This document shows positions 1 through 13,500 of a DNA stretch of 64,000 nucleotides, piece after piece (within the stretch, counting starts at the first letter, position 1; the number at the start of each line of letters is the position of its first letter). The position numbers and the translations under genes are program-made. Below the pieces are notes generated by a model that did no database searches, had not been told where the DNA came from, and saw only the letters and a list, made by a program, of their open reading frames with translations. The stretch is from Trebouxia sp. TZW2008 (lineage: Eukaryota > Chlorophyta > Trebouxiophyceae > Trebouxiales > Trebouxiaceae), in contig BDIU01000407.1 of the NCBI GenBank assembly GCA_002118135.1, positions 25,666 through 89,665 on the forward strand. The letters run 5' to 3'.

Positions 1-1011
1 CTTTGCAGCTCTGCAACTCCATTTCTTGAGAGTTGGTGAGGACTCTTGTGTGATGGACAGCTGCTTCATATGGAATATATGCACATTGTTCTGCTGCAGC
101 TCACAGCGATTCAGCAGGTTTCACAGACCCTGTTGCACACCTGCTCGAAATTTGACATGATGAATACGGCATTGACTTATTGAAGCATGCATGTACGTTT
201 GAGAACAGAGCTCTGGGTTGTCAGTTTGCTCCAATTTCCATGCTGCTGCTGCAGGTCATGCCAAATGAGGAACAGAGCATGAAAGACCTGTTGGAAGTAC
301 GCTGCAGACTGGACAAGCTCTCTGGCTAATGCATGACACCCATGAGCAGTAGTCCTTGGGCACTGGTGGGAAACAACAGCCTGACAGCAGCTGTACAAAA
401 AGCCAGAAAAGTGCTCACGGCACATCAGCCACAACTGCAACGCTTTGTGCTCACCAGCAATCTTTATTGCTCACTGTCCACTACAGACAAGAGGGATTTA
501 GAGACCACGGCATCATTGCATTTTAAGACTGATTACAGACGACAAGGGATTCAGAGTTTGCTGGACCTCATAGCAATCCTGAGCTAAAGGCTTGCTATTC
601 ATACTGCCATACAAAATTTGTTTTCAGGATTCACAAGCTTGATCAAATCCTCAAATTGCGCATCTGCTGCAACTGCAGACTCGCAAGGCAAAGCAATGCA
701 GCCAGACACAGCAGAAGCAGACATACTTCAGCCCTCCAACTGCTGTAAACATCAATCATAACGCAAACTACCCCGCAGTGCAGCATAAAAAACAAAATTA
801 ATGCAAAATGACATCTGCAAATGAGCTCAATGCAACTTCAGATCATACGCAATGCCTAATAAACCTACAAAATCACCCCACACTACATCTTGCCATACTC
901 CCGATCTACCTAACCAAAATGTGGACTGACGTGACAGTTTCAATTTTGAACTCAAATGCTCTAATGCATGACTGTTCTTGAGTGAATTATTTGCCATAAA
1001 GATTTCCCTCC
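1..1011. other. Intergenic sequence 3' of the kinase gene
   Basis: No coding exon is supported here. The stretch is the 3' flank of the minus-strand kinase gene, whose stop codon is at 1014-1012. A TGTAA motif on the minus strand (plus-strand ttaca at 533-537) is a possible algal poly(A) signal, but it lies about 480 bases past the stop. The short open frames present have no recognisable motifs. Confidence 0.5.
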
Positions 1012-4000
1012 TTACTCCAACCCTGAATTGTTGCCCAGGCCAGAATTGCCAAAAGACAGCTGCTGTCTCGCTTTCTGCCCCCTGACAGCTCTGTTGGTAA
1101 TCTCAACAATTTCTTCCTCAGTTTGCTTGCACCCGCTGCTTTGCAGGGATAGTGGGACTGCCAGCAAGTTGACATTCAGATCAGCCATGCCTGGTGGCAG
1201 ATCCTTCACAAACCAGGGGTGTTTCAAGATCTGCTGCACTGTGATGCGCTTGTCTGGGTCAACCTCCAGAAGCCTTGTCAGTAGGTCTGTGCACTCGGGA
1301 GTCAAGCCCTGCAACACCACAAGGCAAAACATGTCAGCTCATTACAGTTGTGAAGGCTGCTTAATGCATTCCCAGTAACTCTGTTGAATCACAACTATTG
1401 TCCTGCGACAACAAACAACAGAACTTGCTGTGGGCAGTCATCCATTGGAATGCACAGTCCTCACACATGATGTTCTAGCCAAACAGCCAAAAGGTGGATG
1501 AGCTGATGCTCTTTGTGCACAGGCCCCACCAGATGCAGTTTGTACACAGGTGGCACCAGGTCACCACCTTCAGCTATCTGTGATGGTCGTCACAACAGTC
1601 AATTACGCAAAGCAACAGGTTGCAAAGTGACTCAATGCAGAACGGTGAAGTTTACGAGCCCCGTGCCAAGGCGGCTGCTGAATAAGCAAGCACTCCTGCT
1701 GCCTGGGCAACGTCACAAAGTCCACACCACTATAACAGGCTGTGTCTGTTTGCTTTGCAGCAATTGTTGTTACATGGGATGCAAAAGAACAGTCTGTGAA
1801 CAGCCGCAGGGCTGGCTGCAGTGGCCGTGTAGGCTATGGTCTGAGAGATCAAGGCCTGCAGGGCTGATGCAGCCGCCTGCAGGGCCTTGAGTCTTGCGGA
1901 CCATTGCTTGGGAGGCTTCTGCTGCCAGCCAAAGGGCTGATGTTGCTGACATCAATGATCTGACTACCGCTTCAACAGCCACTGCTGCTGACGTCAAGGC
2001 TCTGTCTAAAATTGTTTTGAAGAAAAGACTTTGCTGCTGAGTGCACAGCAAAAGCCCACAGACATCAGCAAGAGCTCGAGTTGCCTACAGCTTTTGGCTA
2101 CAAGGCGCGAGGCTGACTGCCGAGTTTCACAAAATCAAGTGCAGGGCGTTTGCAGCCACTGCAGCCAGCTATGAGGCTTTCAAAGCATTGCTTGGAGGGC
2201 TTCTGCTGCCAATCGAAGGGCTGATGCTGCTGACCTCACGGCTTTGACTACCAGCTCAACAGCTTCTGCTGCTGAGAGCGCAGCTGAAGACCTCGAGAAA
2301 GCAACAAATGCCTTTGAGTTGAGCGCAGCTGTGGTCTGCAAGCCTCAGGGCTGACTTCAGAAGCCTTGTGGGCAATGTCCCAAGGAGCCACAGTCTGCAA
2401 GACCTGTGCGTGGTGTCCGTTGGGACATAGTGTTCAGGGCTTCTGCTGCCAGCTCAAGAACTTCAGCTGAAGTCCTCAAAGCTTTGGCACCCAGTCCCAG
2501 AGCTTTTGCTGATGAGAGCGCAGCGGACGCCCCAACCGCAGCAGCAAAACCCATTATGATAGGAAGAGCTGTGGTCTGCAAGCCTGAGGGCTGGCTGCAA
2601 TGCCGCTACAAGCATTGTTTCAGAGCCAAGGCCTGCACAGGCTTTGGCCCCCCATGCAGCAAGGCCCAGCAGCAAACGTCTGTGCTGGTGTCCGCGAGTT
2701 GTTGGGCTGACATTGGCGCTGCAGGCAATGTTCCAAATAGCCGTGGCCTGCAGGTGATTTTTGCAATCCCATGCAGATGCTGGGCAGTCTGGCGTATTGC
2801 ATCCAGGGCCTCTGCTGCCAGCTCAAAGCTGACTTCAAGTATTTGACTACAAGCTTGAGATCTATTGCTGCTGAGAACACAGCAAAAGCTGTCAAGGCAG
2901 CAGCAACTGCCTTTGCTCTGAGTTCAGCTGCAACAAGCCTTAGAGCTGACTGCATCACCCCAAGAAGCAATGTTCCAATGAACCCAAGCCTGCAGGACCT
3001 GTGAGGCGACCTGCGGATTTGAGATCGTTGAAACATTGCATCAAAGGGCTTCTGCTGCCAGCTCAAGGGCTGATGTTGCTGACCTCAAGGCCTTCACTAC
3101 TAGCTCAAGAGCTTTGGCTGTTGAGAGCAGGGCGAAAGCCCTCAAGACAGCAGCAAATGCGCTGGAGTTGGGCACAGCTGTTGTCTGCAAGCCTAAACGG
3201 TAGATTGCACTGGCATGGCAGGCAATGTTCCAAATGCTTGTAAGGCCTGCATGCAAATACGTGCGGGAGATGGCAAAACACGCTGTTGCATGGAGGGCGT
3301 TGGCTGCCAGCTCAAGAGCTTATGCTGTTGTCTGGAGGACTTGAATAATTTCAAGCTCAAGGTTAACAAGTCTCCATGACACCAGCAAAAGTTCTCAAGA
3401 CAGCAGCACATGCACTTGATGTCAAGAGCTGATCTTATTGACTGGCAGGTCCAATAGGCAAGCAAGCATTCACACCACAGACTGGCCGTGAGCAACAAAA
3501 CCAGAAGAAGAGTGGCTTGTAAAGGCTGTTCATGCCAGCTCAAAAGTTGTCGCTGCTGAGAGCAAAACAAAGCCCCGCCAAGACAGCAGCAAATGTCCTT
3601 GGATTGCATACAGCTGCTGTCTGCAACTTCTTGAGCCAGCTGAGGCAGCCTGGTCAGCAATGTTCCAAACAACCAAGGCCTGCAGGTGTTGAGTGATGCC
3701 TGCAGTCATTCAGCTTTTTAGCACATTGCATGGAGGGCTTCTGCTGCCAGTCCAAAGCCTTCTCCTGCCCTCCTGAAGGCTTTTGCTGCCAGCTGAAGAG
3801 CTGAAAAGCTCACTTGCGGGCTTCTGCTGCTACCCCTAGAAGTGATGCAGCTGGACAGGGAGGTAACAGGCCTGCCGTCCAGCTGCACCAGATTTCAGGC
3901 ACCAGGCAGGACAGCAGGAACAATTTAAAAAGCACCAGGACAGCAGCAAAAGATCTGAACGCAGCAGCAGAAGCGCTTTTAATAGCAGCAAAGGCCCTTG

Positions 4001-7000
4001 GGTTGGGTTGGGAACTGGCCTCAAGGTCTATCAGCCAGTGATAGCAAAAGAGTGCAGTCACAGCAGCTACTACTGGTTGCGGTGACTATTTTGCTGCCAA
4101 CTACACTTTGTTCACAGCTTCACACAACCCATACCATCATCCAGGTTTGGGTTAAACACGAAGCATCAACACCCAACCTGAGTCATGATTTGGGTATTAC
4201 TGAATGTGCTGAGCAAATGGCAGAATATAGCACTATGCTTATTACAAGCCATCAGATGTGATCAGAAATGCTGCATCAGCAGAAAACTGGACATTGCTGT
4301 TTATGCTGCTCACTGCCTCCAAGCAGAGGGGCCTCCTGAAGCTGATTGGCACGGCATCTCAGCTGGATGCTTGTAAAAGATCAAACACGGCATTTTTCAA
4401 ACATCCTGTGCAGCTGGTCAGCATCCCTTTTGAACATGATTCAAAAGCACAGCTTCTGCAATTTCTGAGCAGAGCTTGACGGTGCCAGGGCATCAGGACT
4501 GGCTGCAGTGGCCCTCCTCACTATGGCCAGAAAGTTCCAGGCATACCCTGTGGAGACTTGGAACCTCTTGAATACAGTCTGACTGCCTGCTGCTGCCAGC
4601 TCAAGGGCTTCTGCTGCTGCACTCAAGGCAACTGCTGCCTGAAAATGCTATAGCTGCTGCCCTGATGGCTTTGATCATCGTTTCTCATTGCTGCGGCTGC
4701 TGTCTTGTGGGCTTCGGCTGCTGATTATAGAGCATTTGTGGATCTTCTGAGGGCTTGTCTGCTTTCAGAACATCACCAAAAGCTCTAAAGACAGCTTGAA
4801 CAGCTCTCAAGACAGCTGGGACAGCCCTTGAGCTGTGCACAGCTGGGTATTACCGTCAACTGAAACGAGGACAATGACTTAGTCGCATCAGCTGTCAATG
4901 TTTGCGATGACTGTTAGTTGGCAGCATCACTTTACTTTGCAGCTCTATGAAGCATGCGCCAGCATACAAGCCCATGTCAATGGTCTGGTTGCATCACTTG
5001 GGAAGTCTCACAACTTTTGCACGAGTAATGGTGGTGTGTCGAGCACAGATGACTGTCATGCTGAGTGCATGGCGTCAGGCATGATCACAGTTACCCACCC
5101 TGCATAATGTTGCTCATGCTTGACAGCATTGCTAATGAAGTGGCTCAGCAGTGCGAAACAGAGAGGAAGACTAACGACCCTCCCAGAGTCGCTAGGGCAG
5201 ACGCCCAGAATGACGCTACAGGCCATTCAGCAAATTTTGTGTTGCTTGGCAGCACCCGCATTGCCAGCAGCACATCAGCTGCCTTTCTTCAGCAGGTCTA
5301 AAGCTTTTGCACAGACTGAACCGCTCCAGGCTGACTGTAGTGACCCTGAAGGCAAAGGTCAAAGGAGTTGAAGGGCTCCAAGGGCCGTGCAGGATCCTGC
5401 CAGCATCAAGCCCTATCACATTGTCTGAAGGGCTGTTGCTGCCAGCTCAAGAGGATTTGCTGTTGTCCTCAGGACAGTCACTGTCAGCTTAAGAGCTGTT
5501 GCTGCTATGTTAAGGGCGTCCACTGCTGATTTTGAAGGTCTTGACGTCAACTGAAGTGCTGCTGCTGTTAACAGGGCGTTTGTTGCCAGCTCAAAGCTTT
5601 TGATGCTGTCTTGAGCCATTTTGCTGCAATTTAAAGCTCTTTGGGCAGCATGAAAACCCAAGGAAATCCAGAAAGCCGCCAAAACCCTCGCAGGTCAGCA
5701 GCAAAAGACTCTGAGCTGGATGGAATAAATGCTGGTTTTAGTCTATCATCTCGAATATGAGTGAGCCAACAGGTACAGAAGATGTTACTGCCGGCGTCAA
5801 CTGATGCTATTGGGCTGCTTTGAGCAGCAGATGCTCTTGTTCATTGCCATCAGAAGCTGCAGTGATACCTGGTGTGATGCTTCACACGGTCCACAACATT
5901 GTCTTTGCCTTTCACAAGCAACAGTACTTTGAAAAATGGGTATTGCTCAACTCTACAATTGATTGCTGAATGCATCTCAGCAGGCATGAGCAGGCCCATG
6001 ACTGCTTGACACAGGGCAGAGCAGAGGTCCTTACTGAGGCCAGAGTGACAAGGCTTCCATACCAAGTGCTTACCAAGACTGTACCAGCCATTCTTACAAG
6101 TTCCTGTCCAGCTTATCAGCATCCAAATTCAGACACAAGCTACAAGAACGTGCTTGCTTTCATTGTGCAGCACAGTCTGTGAAGCAGCCTAGATGCTGGC
6201 TGCAGTAGCCGTACAGAAAGTGCTCAAGTAAATGATGTTTGCACAACCAATGCAGGTATCACTTCTCTTGAACACAGTCTAGGAGGCTGCTGCTGCCAAT
6301 TGCAAGGACTCGTACTGCTGTCCTCAAGTGCTACAATGCCAGCACAAGTATGACAATGCCAGCACAAGACCCTTTGCAACTGTTCTGAGTGCTTTTGCTG
6401 CCAACTCAGGTTCCTAGGGCAGCATAGAGAACCCCAGAGCCCTGTGATGGCAGCCCAAGCTCGTCAAAACAGCTGCAAACGCCCTTGAGCTGGGCAGCAC
6501 TGATCACACATGACCTGTCAGCTCAATTCATGTTTGCTGTGTAGCCAGACCAGATGTCATTGTGCTCACTGACTGTGTTGGCGAGGAGCTGGGGGGTTGG
6601 TGAGAAAGATGCCAGCAACTCCCTTCCGAAACATGTCTGCCATGCCGCACTTCAGCGATTTGTATCAAGGGTCATTCAAGCATGAAAGGGCAAAGACGAG
6701 TCACAACTTGACAGCTGCTGATATGGCGGTGTCTTGAACGCATGTCATGGTCAGCCAGGAAAAAAATGCTTGGACCCAGCTTGCATGCATGCCTGAATAC
6801 CAAGATAATTGATGAGAAACTTAGGCATCATCAAGTACTCTCTTGAAGCACTGCCACGCTACAGACAACAGCATTGGTACTGTAGTTTGTGTAATAGTAC
6901 AAGTAAGTCTGGAACCATATAACTCTCCTGTGACAGTGGAAATGTCAATAGGCTAGTACCAGGAGCCTTGGAGCTTTGCCATCATGACAAACTTAATTAT

Positions 7001-9471
7001 GTGTGGTGACAGTACTGGTACCGTGTGAACTGTAGTGATGCCCCTTCCAGCATGAGTGATGTAGGTGTATAACTTGCCTGTGGCTTTTGGAAGTCTGCCT
7101 TGAGGATGCGAGGCAACATCTTCTGCAGCACAGCTTGTGTTTCCAGTCCTTCGTCCTCTTTGCGGCGGAAGGGGAAGCAGCCCGTGAGCATGCAGTACAG
7201 CAGGATGCCGCAGGACCAGATGTCTGCCATCTTGCCCGCATACTTGTTGTACAGCAGCACCTCTGGAGCCACATACTCAGGAGTCCCTGCGGGCATGACA
7301 TCACACTTCAGTTGGTGTGGGCATGCCATCACTCTAAGCAGAGGTGCAGCAAGTTTTTGAGAACTCTGCGCCACCATTCAAAAATGACTGATATAAGCCT
7401 CAGGACTTGCGTGAGCTGAATAATGAGGTTACTATCATCTTGCCCGCATGTATAGCACACATCTTGCTGGTATGCCACATTGAGAAGGTGTTTACAAGAT
7501 GTGCTTTGTTGTCACGTGTGAAGCGCGACTGTCCAAGCAGCCGGCATGTAATAACTAGATCCTGTGCTGTGTTTAGAAAGCCATGTTGCTGCACAGATCT
7601 GACATCAATCCTGTTCAATGCTCTTTCTGAAGATAAGTGCATGGAGCTACACTTCAGCGTGTGGTCTGCAGGGCCAGCCATCTAGCAGCATATAAAATCC
7701 TTTTACAATAGTTGTGCAGGTCAATGTGCAGTCCTTGTTGTCTGGTTCTGCTCAGCATGAAGCACTGCAGCATTTCTGGCACTTGGGGCTGTCATTGTCT
7801 GGTGCAGGGTTCAAATAGTGCATGAGATGCCATGTGACTGTGTTGTGCTGCTTACCACACATGGTTTTGCTGATAGACGCACACAGCTCATCTTTGCTGT
7901 ACCCAAAATCACATAGTTTCAGCACTGGTCTCTCTGACAGATCCATCAGCAGTGTGTTCTCTAGTTTGATGTCTCTGTTGGCAATGCCCATCTGCACAAG
8001 CATGCACAATGTACTCGCACCTGAAAGCATGTCAGTGATTATTGCAATGCATCTGTGTGTGCGGCCACATGCACCCTTGAAGCGTTTGGCCCTGAGTAGC
8101 ATATTGCTGCTTGCAACTTCATCAGCAAGTTTTGCAAACACAGCATGGATCATCACTGAAGCATCTGCATATGGGTTTGGTCAGACTGTGTTGTGGAAAT
8201 AATTGCAAACAGAGAATGCAATGTTGCATGGCACAGCAAGGAAAAACATACGCACCTGAACTTCAGCAATGGTAGTTTGGAAAAATGCTGAAAAGGTGCT
8301 GACAATGCAGAAGCAAAGTGTACAACCTGCATGCAGAATGAATCAGCAGGCACATGCAATGTCAGATATGTGACTACGCAAACTGTGCATTGTTTGTACC
8401 TGATGGCAGAAGTCAACACCAACAAGGAGCTGCTGGAACAGTTGCCTGGCTTCTGACTCCATCAATGCGCGATCATGCGCTGTGTTGTGCCGCTCAATGA
8501 AGTCCACAAGGTCTCCACCAGGTGCGTATTCACTCACAATAGCCAGATGGTCAGGAGTAAGGAAAACTTCCTGGAATTGGATGATGTTTGGATGCATGCA
8601 GCAGAGCCGCTGGTTCAAGATTTCCCTGCCAGCTGTCTTTGTACTGCAGCAACAGCAGCGCTCGTGACATTGACTGTATGTGTGAAAGAGCTTGCAGCAG
8701 AGAGCAGTACTCAAGCACTGCATGTGTTGCTTGATGGTGAGAGCTGGAGCGTGATGCAAGCAGCAGCAATGTATGCTGACAAAGATGCTTTTTGGCTGTA
8801 AGATGGGGCAGGCTGTGCTCATGGCTGACACTGGCCTCTGTTGCTACTGTTGTGCTGTGTCATCACATTGTATTGTCTGCATCACACCTGATGCAGTTGT
8901 CCACATGCAAGGACATGTATGCAAGCTGCACAAAGTCAGCTTCGCAGCATTCAGTCCAAGTGGCTTGTGGGTGTTTGGCACCTGTTTGATGTTCTGTGTA
9001 TGAACTTGATGGCAACGTCCCGCATCATTTCCCTGTCCTCTGCCAACAGGACAAATGCTGAAGCACCAACTCCAAGCTCTGCCACCTTTGCATATTTGGG
9101 ATTGTCTACCAAAGGGTCTGGAGTGTTGGCAGACTCGAGCACCGAGGTGGGTGTGGTCTCGATGTGACTACCTCCAGTCTCGCTGCAAAGCAATAGATTA
9201 CTGCTCAGCGCCAAAACAAGCGCAGAAACCTAACTGGCTTGCATAACGGGTAGAGCGAGTGCCAACTTGCCGTACTGACTCACCCAAAATTGCTGCTGTT
9301 GAGCTTGACAAAAGAGTGCGTGGGCGGGGGAGTCGTAAATTTGTTCGATTGCCTCGGCTGTTGCTGTTGCTGCAGTTGCGCAGGGCGCAACTCGTCTGCT
9401 TCGGGCAGGGTGCCAAGGTTCGTGCTATGAGTCCTGACGCTCTTCGTCCCCGTGCACCACCCAATCACCAT
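1012..9471 (-). CDS. SnRK2-like serine/threonine protein kinase
   Basis: Six exons join in phase to 424 aa: 9471-9284, 9182-8982, 8643-8400, 7991-7856, 7286-7078 and 1308-1012. The start is an ATG at 9471, giving a 90-residue N-terminal extension with a short Q run before the kinase domain. Visible motifs are a glycine-rich loop (GVGAS, about residues 100-104), ATP lysine K122 in VAIKF, alphaC glutamate in REIL, catalytic D218 in [11 protein letters not shown] at 239-241, and GTPEYVAPE at 257-265. A C-terminal QTEEEIVEI segment (388-396) matches the SnRK2 box, so the family is plant stress/osmotic-signalling kinases (family knowledge). Oddities: the HRD histidine is Asn (N216), and the last intron (7077-1309) is 5.8 kb with a GC donor (CAG|GCAAGT). 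An alternative first exon cannot be excluded. Confidence 0.9.
1780..6500. repeat. Degenerate minisatellite array inside the kinase's large intron
   Basis: This part of the 5.8 kb intron is made of diverged repeats. The phrase 'ctgctgccagctcaa' recurs near 2437, 2808, 3048, 3300 and 5440, with related forms near 2207 and 3738. A second anchor, 'gcaatgttccaaa', recurs near 2727, 2967, 3226 and 3655. This suggests a higher-order unit of roughly 230-350 bases built from shorter submotifs. On the minus strand the units read as broken Ala/Leu-rich segments such as LELAAEAL, but frames are interrupted within 150 codons and no start or splice logic supports coding. Confidence 0.7.
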
Positions 9472-10536
9472 ACTCCGCTACAATATGCCTGTGCGCTGCG
9501 CTCTGGAGTGGTCGTGCACTTGCTTAGCTAAGCAGGCCGGCAGATCAGTCGACAGGGCGGTACACTTGATCCTTGTCGGTCAAGCAACACGATGGCGGCA
9601 AAGGGCCTTGCTCTGCACTGCTATCACGAGCCTATTACTATAGAACCAAGCGCTATCGGTCCGTCGTGCGTACCAAAGCCATTCGAGCCTCTCCCTCTTT
9701 TCGTTGCAGCCTTGGCGCAGGAGGTGTTTTCCTTACGCTGTAAAAGCTTAGGGTGCACCGTAACCAAGGCCTACTATTTGCAGATTTACGCTGATTGCAT
9801 AGCTGATCGCTTACATGCACATAAATCTGTTTGTGCTTCATTATAGCGCATGCACAACTGCCGCACACGCTGTGCAAGTCGGGCGCAGAAGCCTCCAGTC
9901 ATCAGCCTGAAAAGCTGCAGCTGACCAGCATGCGCATGCAACCAATGGCAAGGGCCTCAGAAAACCTTGTCAGTCCTTGTTAAACAAACTTTGGCTTGAG
10001 ATGTAACAAAACGACAACACTGTAGCGGTGGGAAACATACTCGCAACCATGACTCTTCGAGCAGACTGAATCTGCATGATCATTCTTATAGACTGTCTGT
10101 CAGACTCAGAGAAAGCAAGCCTGGCGCTGATCATCAAAGGTTGCTTGCCATCGAGCACTTACAGCCTGAGTTACAGCAGTGTGTGCTTTGCGACACGTTC
10201 AGACAGCAACAACATTACTACTTTCTCGTAAGCAGTTGACGAAATAAGGCAAGTCAACAGGTCAAAACTAAAGAAGATGCTGTGGCAAACTCGAGTGGCA
10301 TCTTTTACGATCGTCAGAACTAGCTGCTGTACTCGATCAGAGTTGCGCAGATGAGCGCAATGAGACTCAGCATTGAATACGCGTGCTGTGCGGCTGGAAA
10401 CGGCTGGCCTTGACCGCCCCCAACAGATGTGGCATCAAGCAAGAGGCTTCAAGCCCTGCTGCTCAAAACATCTTCACTCTATGATCAGTCGTCACAGTCA
10501 GACTCTGCTACTGTCAAGCCTCGCTCAAGCAAATTC
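9472..10536. other. Intergenic: kinase promoter side and hydrolase 3' flank
   Basis: This 1.07 kb lies between the kinase start (9471) and the hydrolase stop (10537), both on the minus strand. It should hold the kinase promoter and 5' UTR and the hydrolase 3' UTR. A plus-strand ATG frame of 84 codons at 9592-9846 has no recognisable motif or homologue I know, so I do not call it a gene. No repeat or RNA gene stands out. Confidence 0.5.
10159..10175 (-). terminator. Candidate TGTAA poly(A) signals for the hydrolase gene
   Basis: Two TGTAA motifs on the minus strand (10163-10159 and 10175-10171) lie about 365 bases downstream of the hydrolase stop. TGTAA is the usual polyadenylation signal of chlorophyte algae. 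The assignment rests on motif and position only. Confidence 0.3.
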
Positions 10537-13500
10537 TCAAATTGTGCTCCGCACTTGCTCAGCCTTAGAGGCCATGGCAAACTCCAGAACACAGTCAGCT
10601 AGCTTTTGTGGCTGTTCTAGATGTGCGCAGTGGCCGCAATCCTCAACCCAGACAAGCTTTGACTTTGGTAAGACCTGACTGAACTGTTCTGCATACTCTG
10701 GCTTCAGAATCTTGTCATTGCGGCCCCATACAACCAGACACTCCTGCTGCACCTCAGCAATGCGCTTACTGATTGAATAGCCACCAGTCTGAATGAAAGC
10801 AATATTGGCCTCGGTCCAACCTGCAGCAGCATTTCAGCTGAGTTGGACAAACAAGCCAGAGCTATAGTTACAAGCAATAGCAGCATTGACATATAGTTTC
10901 TGTCATAAAAGCGGCCGTGACATTACCATCAACACAACCCACCAATATGTCAAGCAAGACACTGCCAGGCAAACGTTCAACAAGTCATTGCAAGGCATGC
11001 AAACACTGTATTTGTGCCCGTTGCATGCAATACAGATGAGCTGACTTGTTTTCTCTGTCATGTATCTGGTTGACAACTGATGCTTGTCATGGTAGTGCCA
11101 AGCACCTGACAAAGTTGAATGAAACACACTTGTAGCAACAAGAACAAAACTTCTTACCTGGCAAGAAGGTGTGTAGCCTGCCTATGTTCATGGCATCCTG
11201 GGTTGCAAGGGCTTGATCTTTGTACGCCAAAGTATTGGCATAGTTACGGATGGCTGTTGACTTCAGAATCTGCAGGGTAAGGCCCCCTTTGGAGTCTAGC
11301 TCAAAACTGCTCTCACAGCAGATACTGTGATGACATGCATCTGATACAGGCATGCAGATGTATGTACACATAACTGCCTAATCTTAGTAGATGCTGCGTG
11401 TCATCAAAAGTCACTTCAGCATGTTAGGCAGACTTGATGGAAATTTGAATGCATCGTGCATTGCGGCCTTCATGCCATGGTGATTGCATTGCACAAAGAC
11501 AGCGCGTCATGCATCTTTCTAACAGCTCTGCCTGGCAAATGCGCCTGGGAACCAGCCTGGACTGCAAAGCCCAGTCTGATGGTCTTGAGCAATTTGCTGA
11601 AAGAATACCATTGCAACGCACAACCTCATGAGATATATAGATGAAACATTAGCATGCGTCCAGGAAATATGTGGGCATTCAGCCAATTTGCTGCGGTGAG
11701 TCAACCACCCACTTGTACAAGCAGGTTGATCAGGAATCTGGGAGCAACTCTCCAGGGACCCAGGCCGTCAATGAACCCTTGCGCATCCACAAGCACCAGC
11801 TTCTCAACAGCTTCTGGGTACTCTACGGCAAAGTCCATAGCTATTGCTCCTCCTAGGCTGGTTCCAAGAACGATCATTGGCCGCTTGATCTATGCTGCAC
11901 AGCAAGTCAGCATGTGACTTGTTTTCCTGACACTTATGAGTCAGTGCATTGTTGGAGCAAAGATGACAGCGTTGACTTGTAAGCTCAAACTGCTGTTGTC
12001 AAGATGCAGCTTGAACTTGTAAGCCTGTCACGGTGTGCAACATAGATGTCATCAAGGCAGTTAGATTTGGGAAAGAGAAAGGCTCAAATGAATGCCAAAC
12101 AGCTGACCATGATGGAATGCTCCACAATGCAGTGTATGCTCTTTGCAAGTACAAGCACGTTGTATGCCTGGACGTATCCCAAACAATCCAGCAGTTTTGC
12201 CTCATTTGAAGCAAAGAAGGCCTTGCATGATTTCAGTACATAGTCTTCTCAGCTGCAGACCTTTTGGTGTCCATACATCGTCCAGCACAGCACAAATGGA
12301 CAATGAAATGCCACCTCAGCATATGCTGATGATCAATCCAAAGCATTCAGTCAAAAGCACTGTAAACAGTATGAGACTTGGTTTGCAATACCTTCTCCTT
12401 CCAAAAGGCATACAGGTGGTCCCGCTTCTGTTTGGGTCCTAGCTTCATGTCTTTGTGTCGGGCAGCCCCACTATCGCTGAAACCCCAACCCACCAAATCC
12501 ACTGCCCAAGTCTCTAGTTTTGCTTCCATGAGAGGAATCAACCGCCTAAACTCAAGGCTTGAGCTGTCAAATCCGTGCAGCAGCAGAACTGGCGGCTGAT
12601 CCCCGTGGCTGCTGCCATACTCTGCAACCGTCACAGGGAATATGATACTGATATCAAATTATGTCTCATGTTTGTCATGAGGAGTACGAACCGCGGCTTG
12701 AGCTGTCAAAGCCATGCAACAGCAAGACTGGCAACTGATTGCTGTGGCTGCTGCCATAATCTGCAGTTGTCACATGTCGTGTTCACAATATGTAATTGAC
12801 ATCACAAAATGAAAATCCATTGCCTGAATTCCAGGCTTGAGCTGTCAAAGCCGTGCAGCAGCAGGACTGGCGGCTGCTCCCTGTGCCTGCTGCCATACTC
12901 TGCAGGCACCATATGCTTGTGATGTAAAACAAACAGTCTTGTTACTATCATTAAGATCATTTGTAACTGGACATTCCTTCAGGAGCGGCAAGTGCAGCAG
13001 ACAACAGCAGTCAAGAGTGCACTTTCGAAAATTCAAAGTTGCAAACCATGCAGCAGCAAGTTTGGCGGCTGAACTCTGTGACTGCTGCCATATTCTGCAG
13101 CCAGACCACATGCCTCAAATACCAACAACACAGTATGAACTTTGCTCTGCATCAGCCATAGGAAAGGTGAGAGTAATGATTGTGACTTTGACAAAGCACC
13201 CTAGTCAGCACATGTGAGACACTGACTTAATCCAAGATGAAAGTCACACACAGGCAAACTCGCTTCAGACCTGGCTGTGCACTTTTACTGAGGTGAAATG
13301 TTTTGAATTTTTGTTCAAAATTTACCAGCAGGGCCGAGGTATGCTGTCTCTACAGGACAAGTCAGGGAAGGAGCATTGATTGTACTTCGCTGCATGCGCG
13401 CCATCACATCTAGAGCTGCTTGTTCCTTGATCATGCTTGCTTGCTCTGGAAAGAATTCAGGGTGCTGCATCTTCTGCAGAAGCAGCAGAGTCGTCGACAA

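Noticed and set aside
2357..3672. Ala/Leu-rich ORFs in the kinase intron as real repeat proteins
   Set aside because: Frames switch strand and phase between units, starts are mostly absent, and stops interrupt every unit cluster.
9592..9846. 84-codon plus-strand ORF with a good ATG context, divergent from the kinase
   Set aside because: No recognisable motif, no splice partners, and it would occupy the kinase promoter region. Left uncalled for lack of support.
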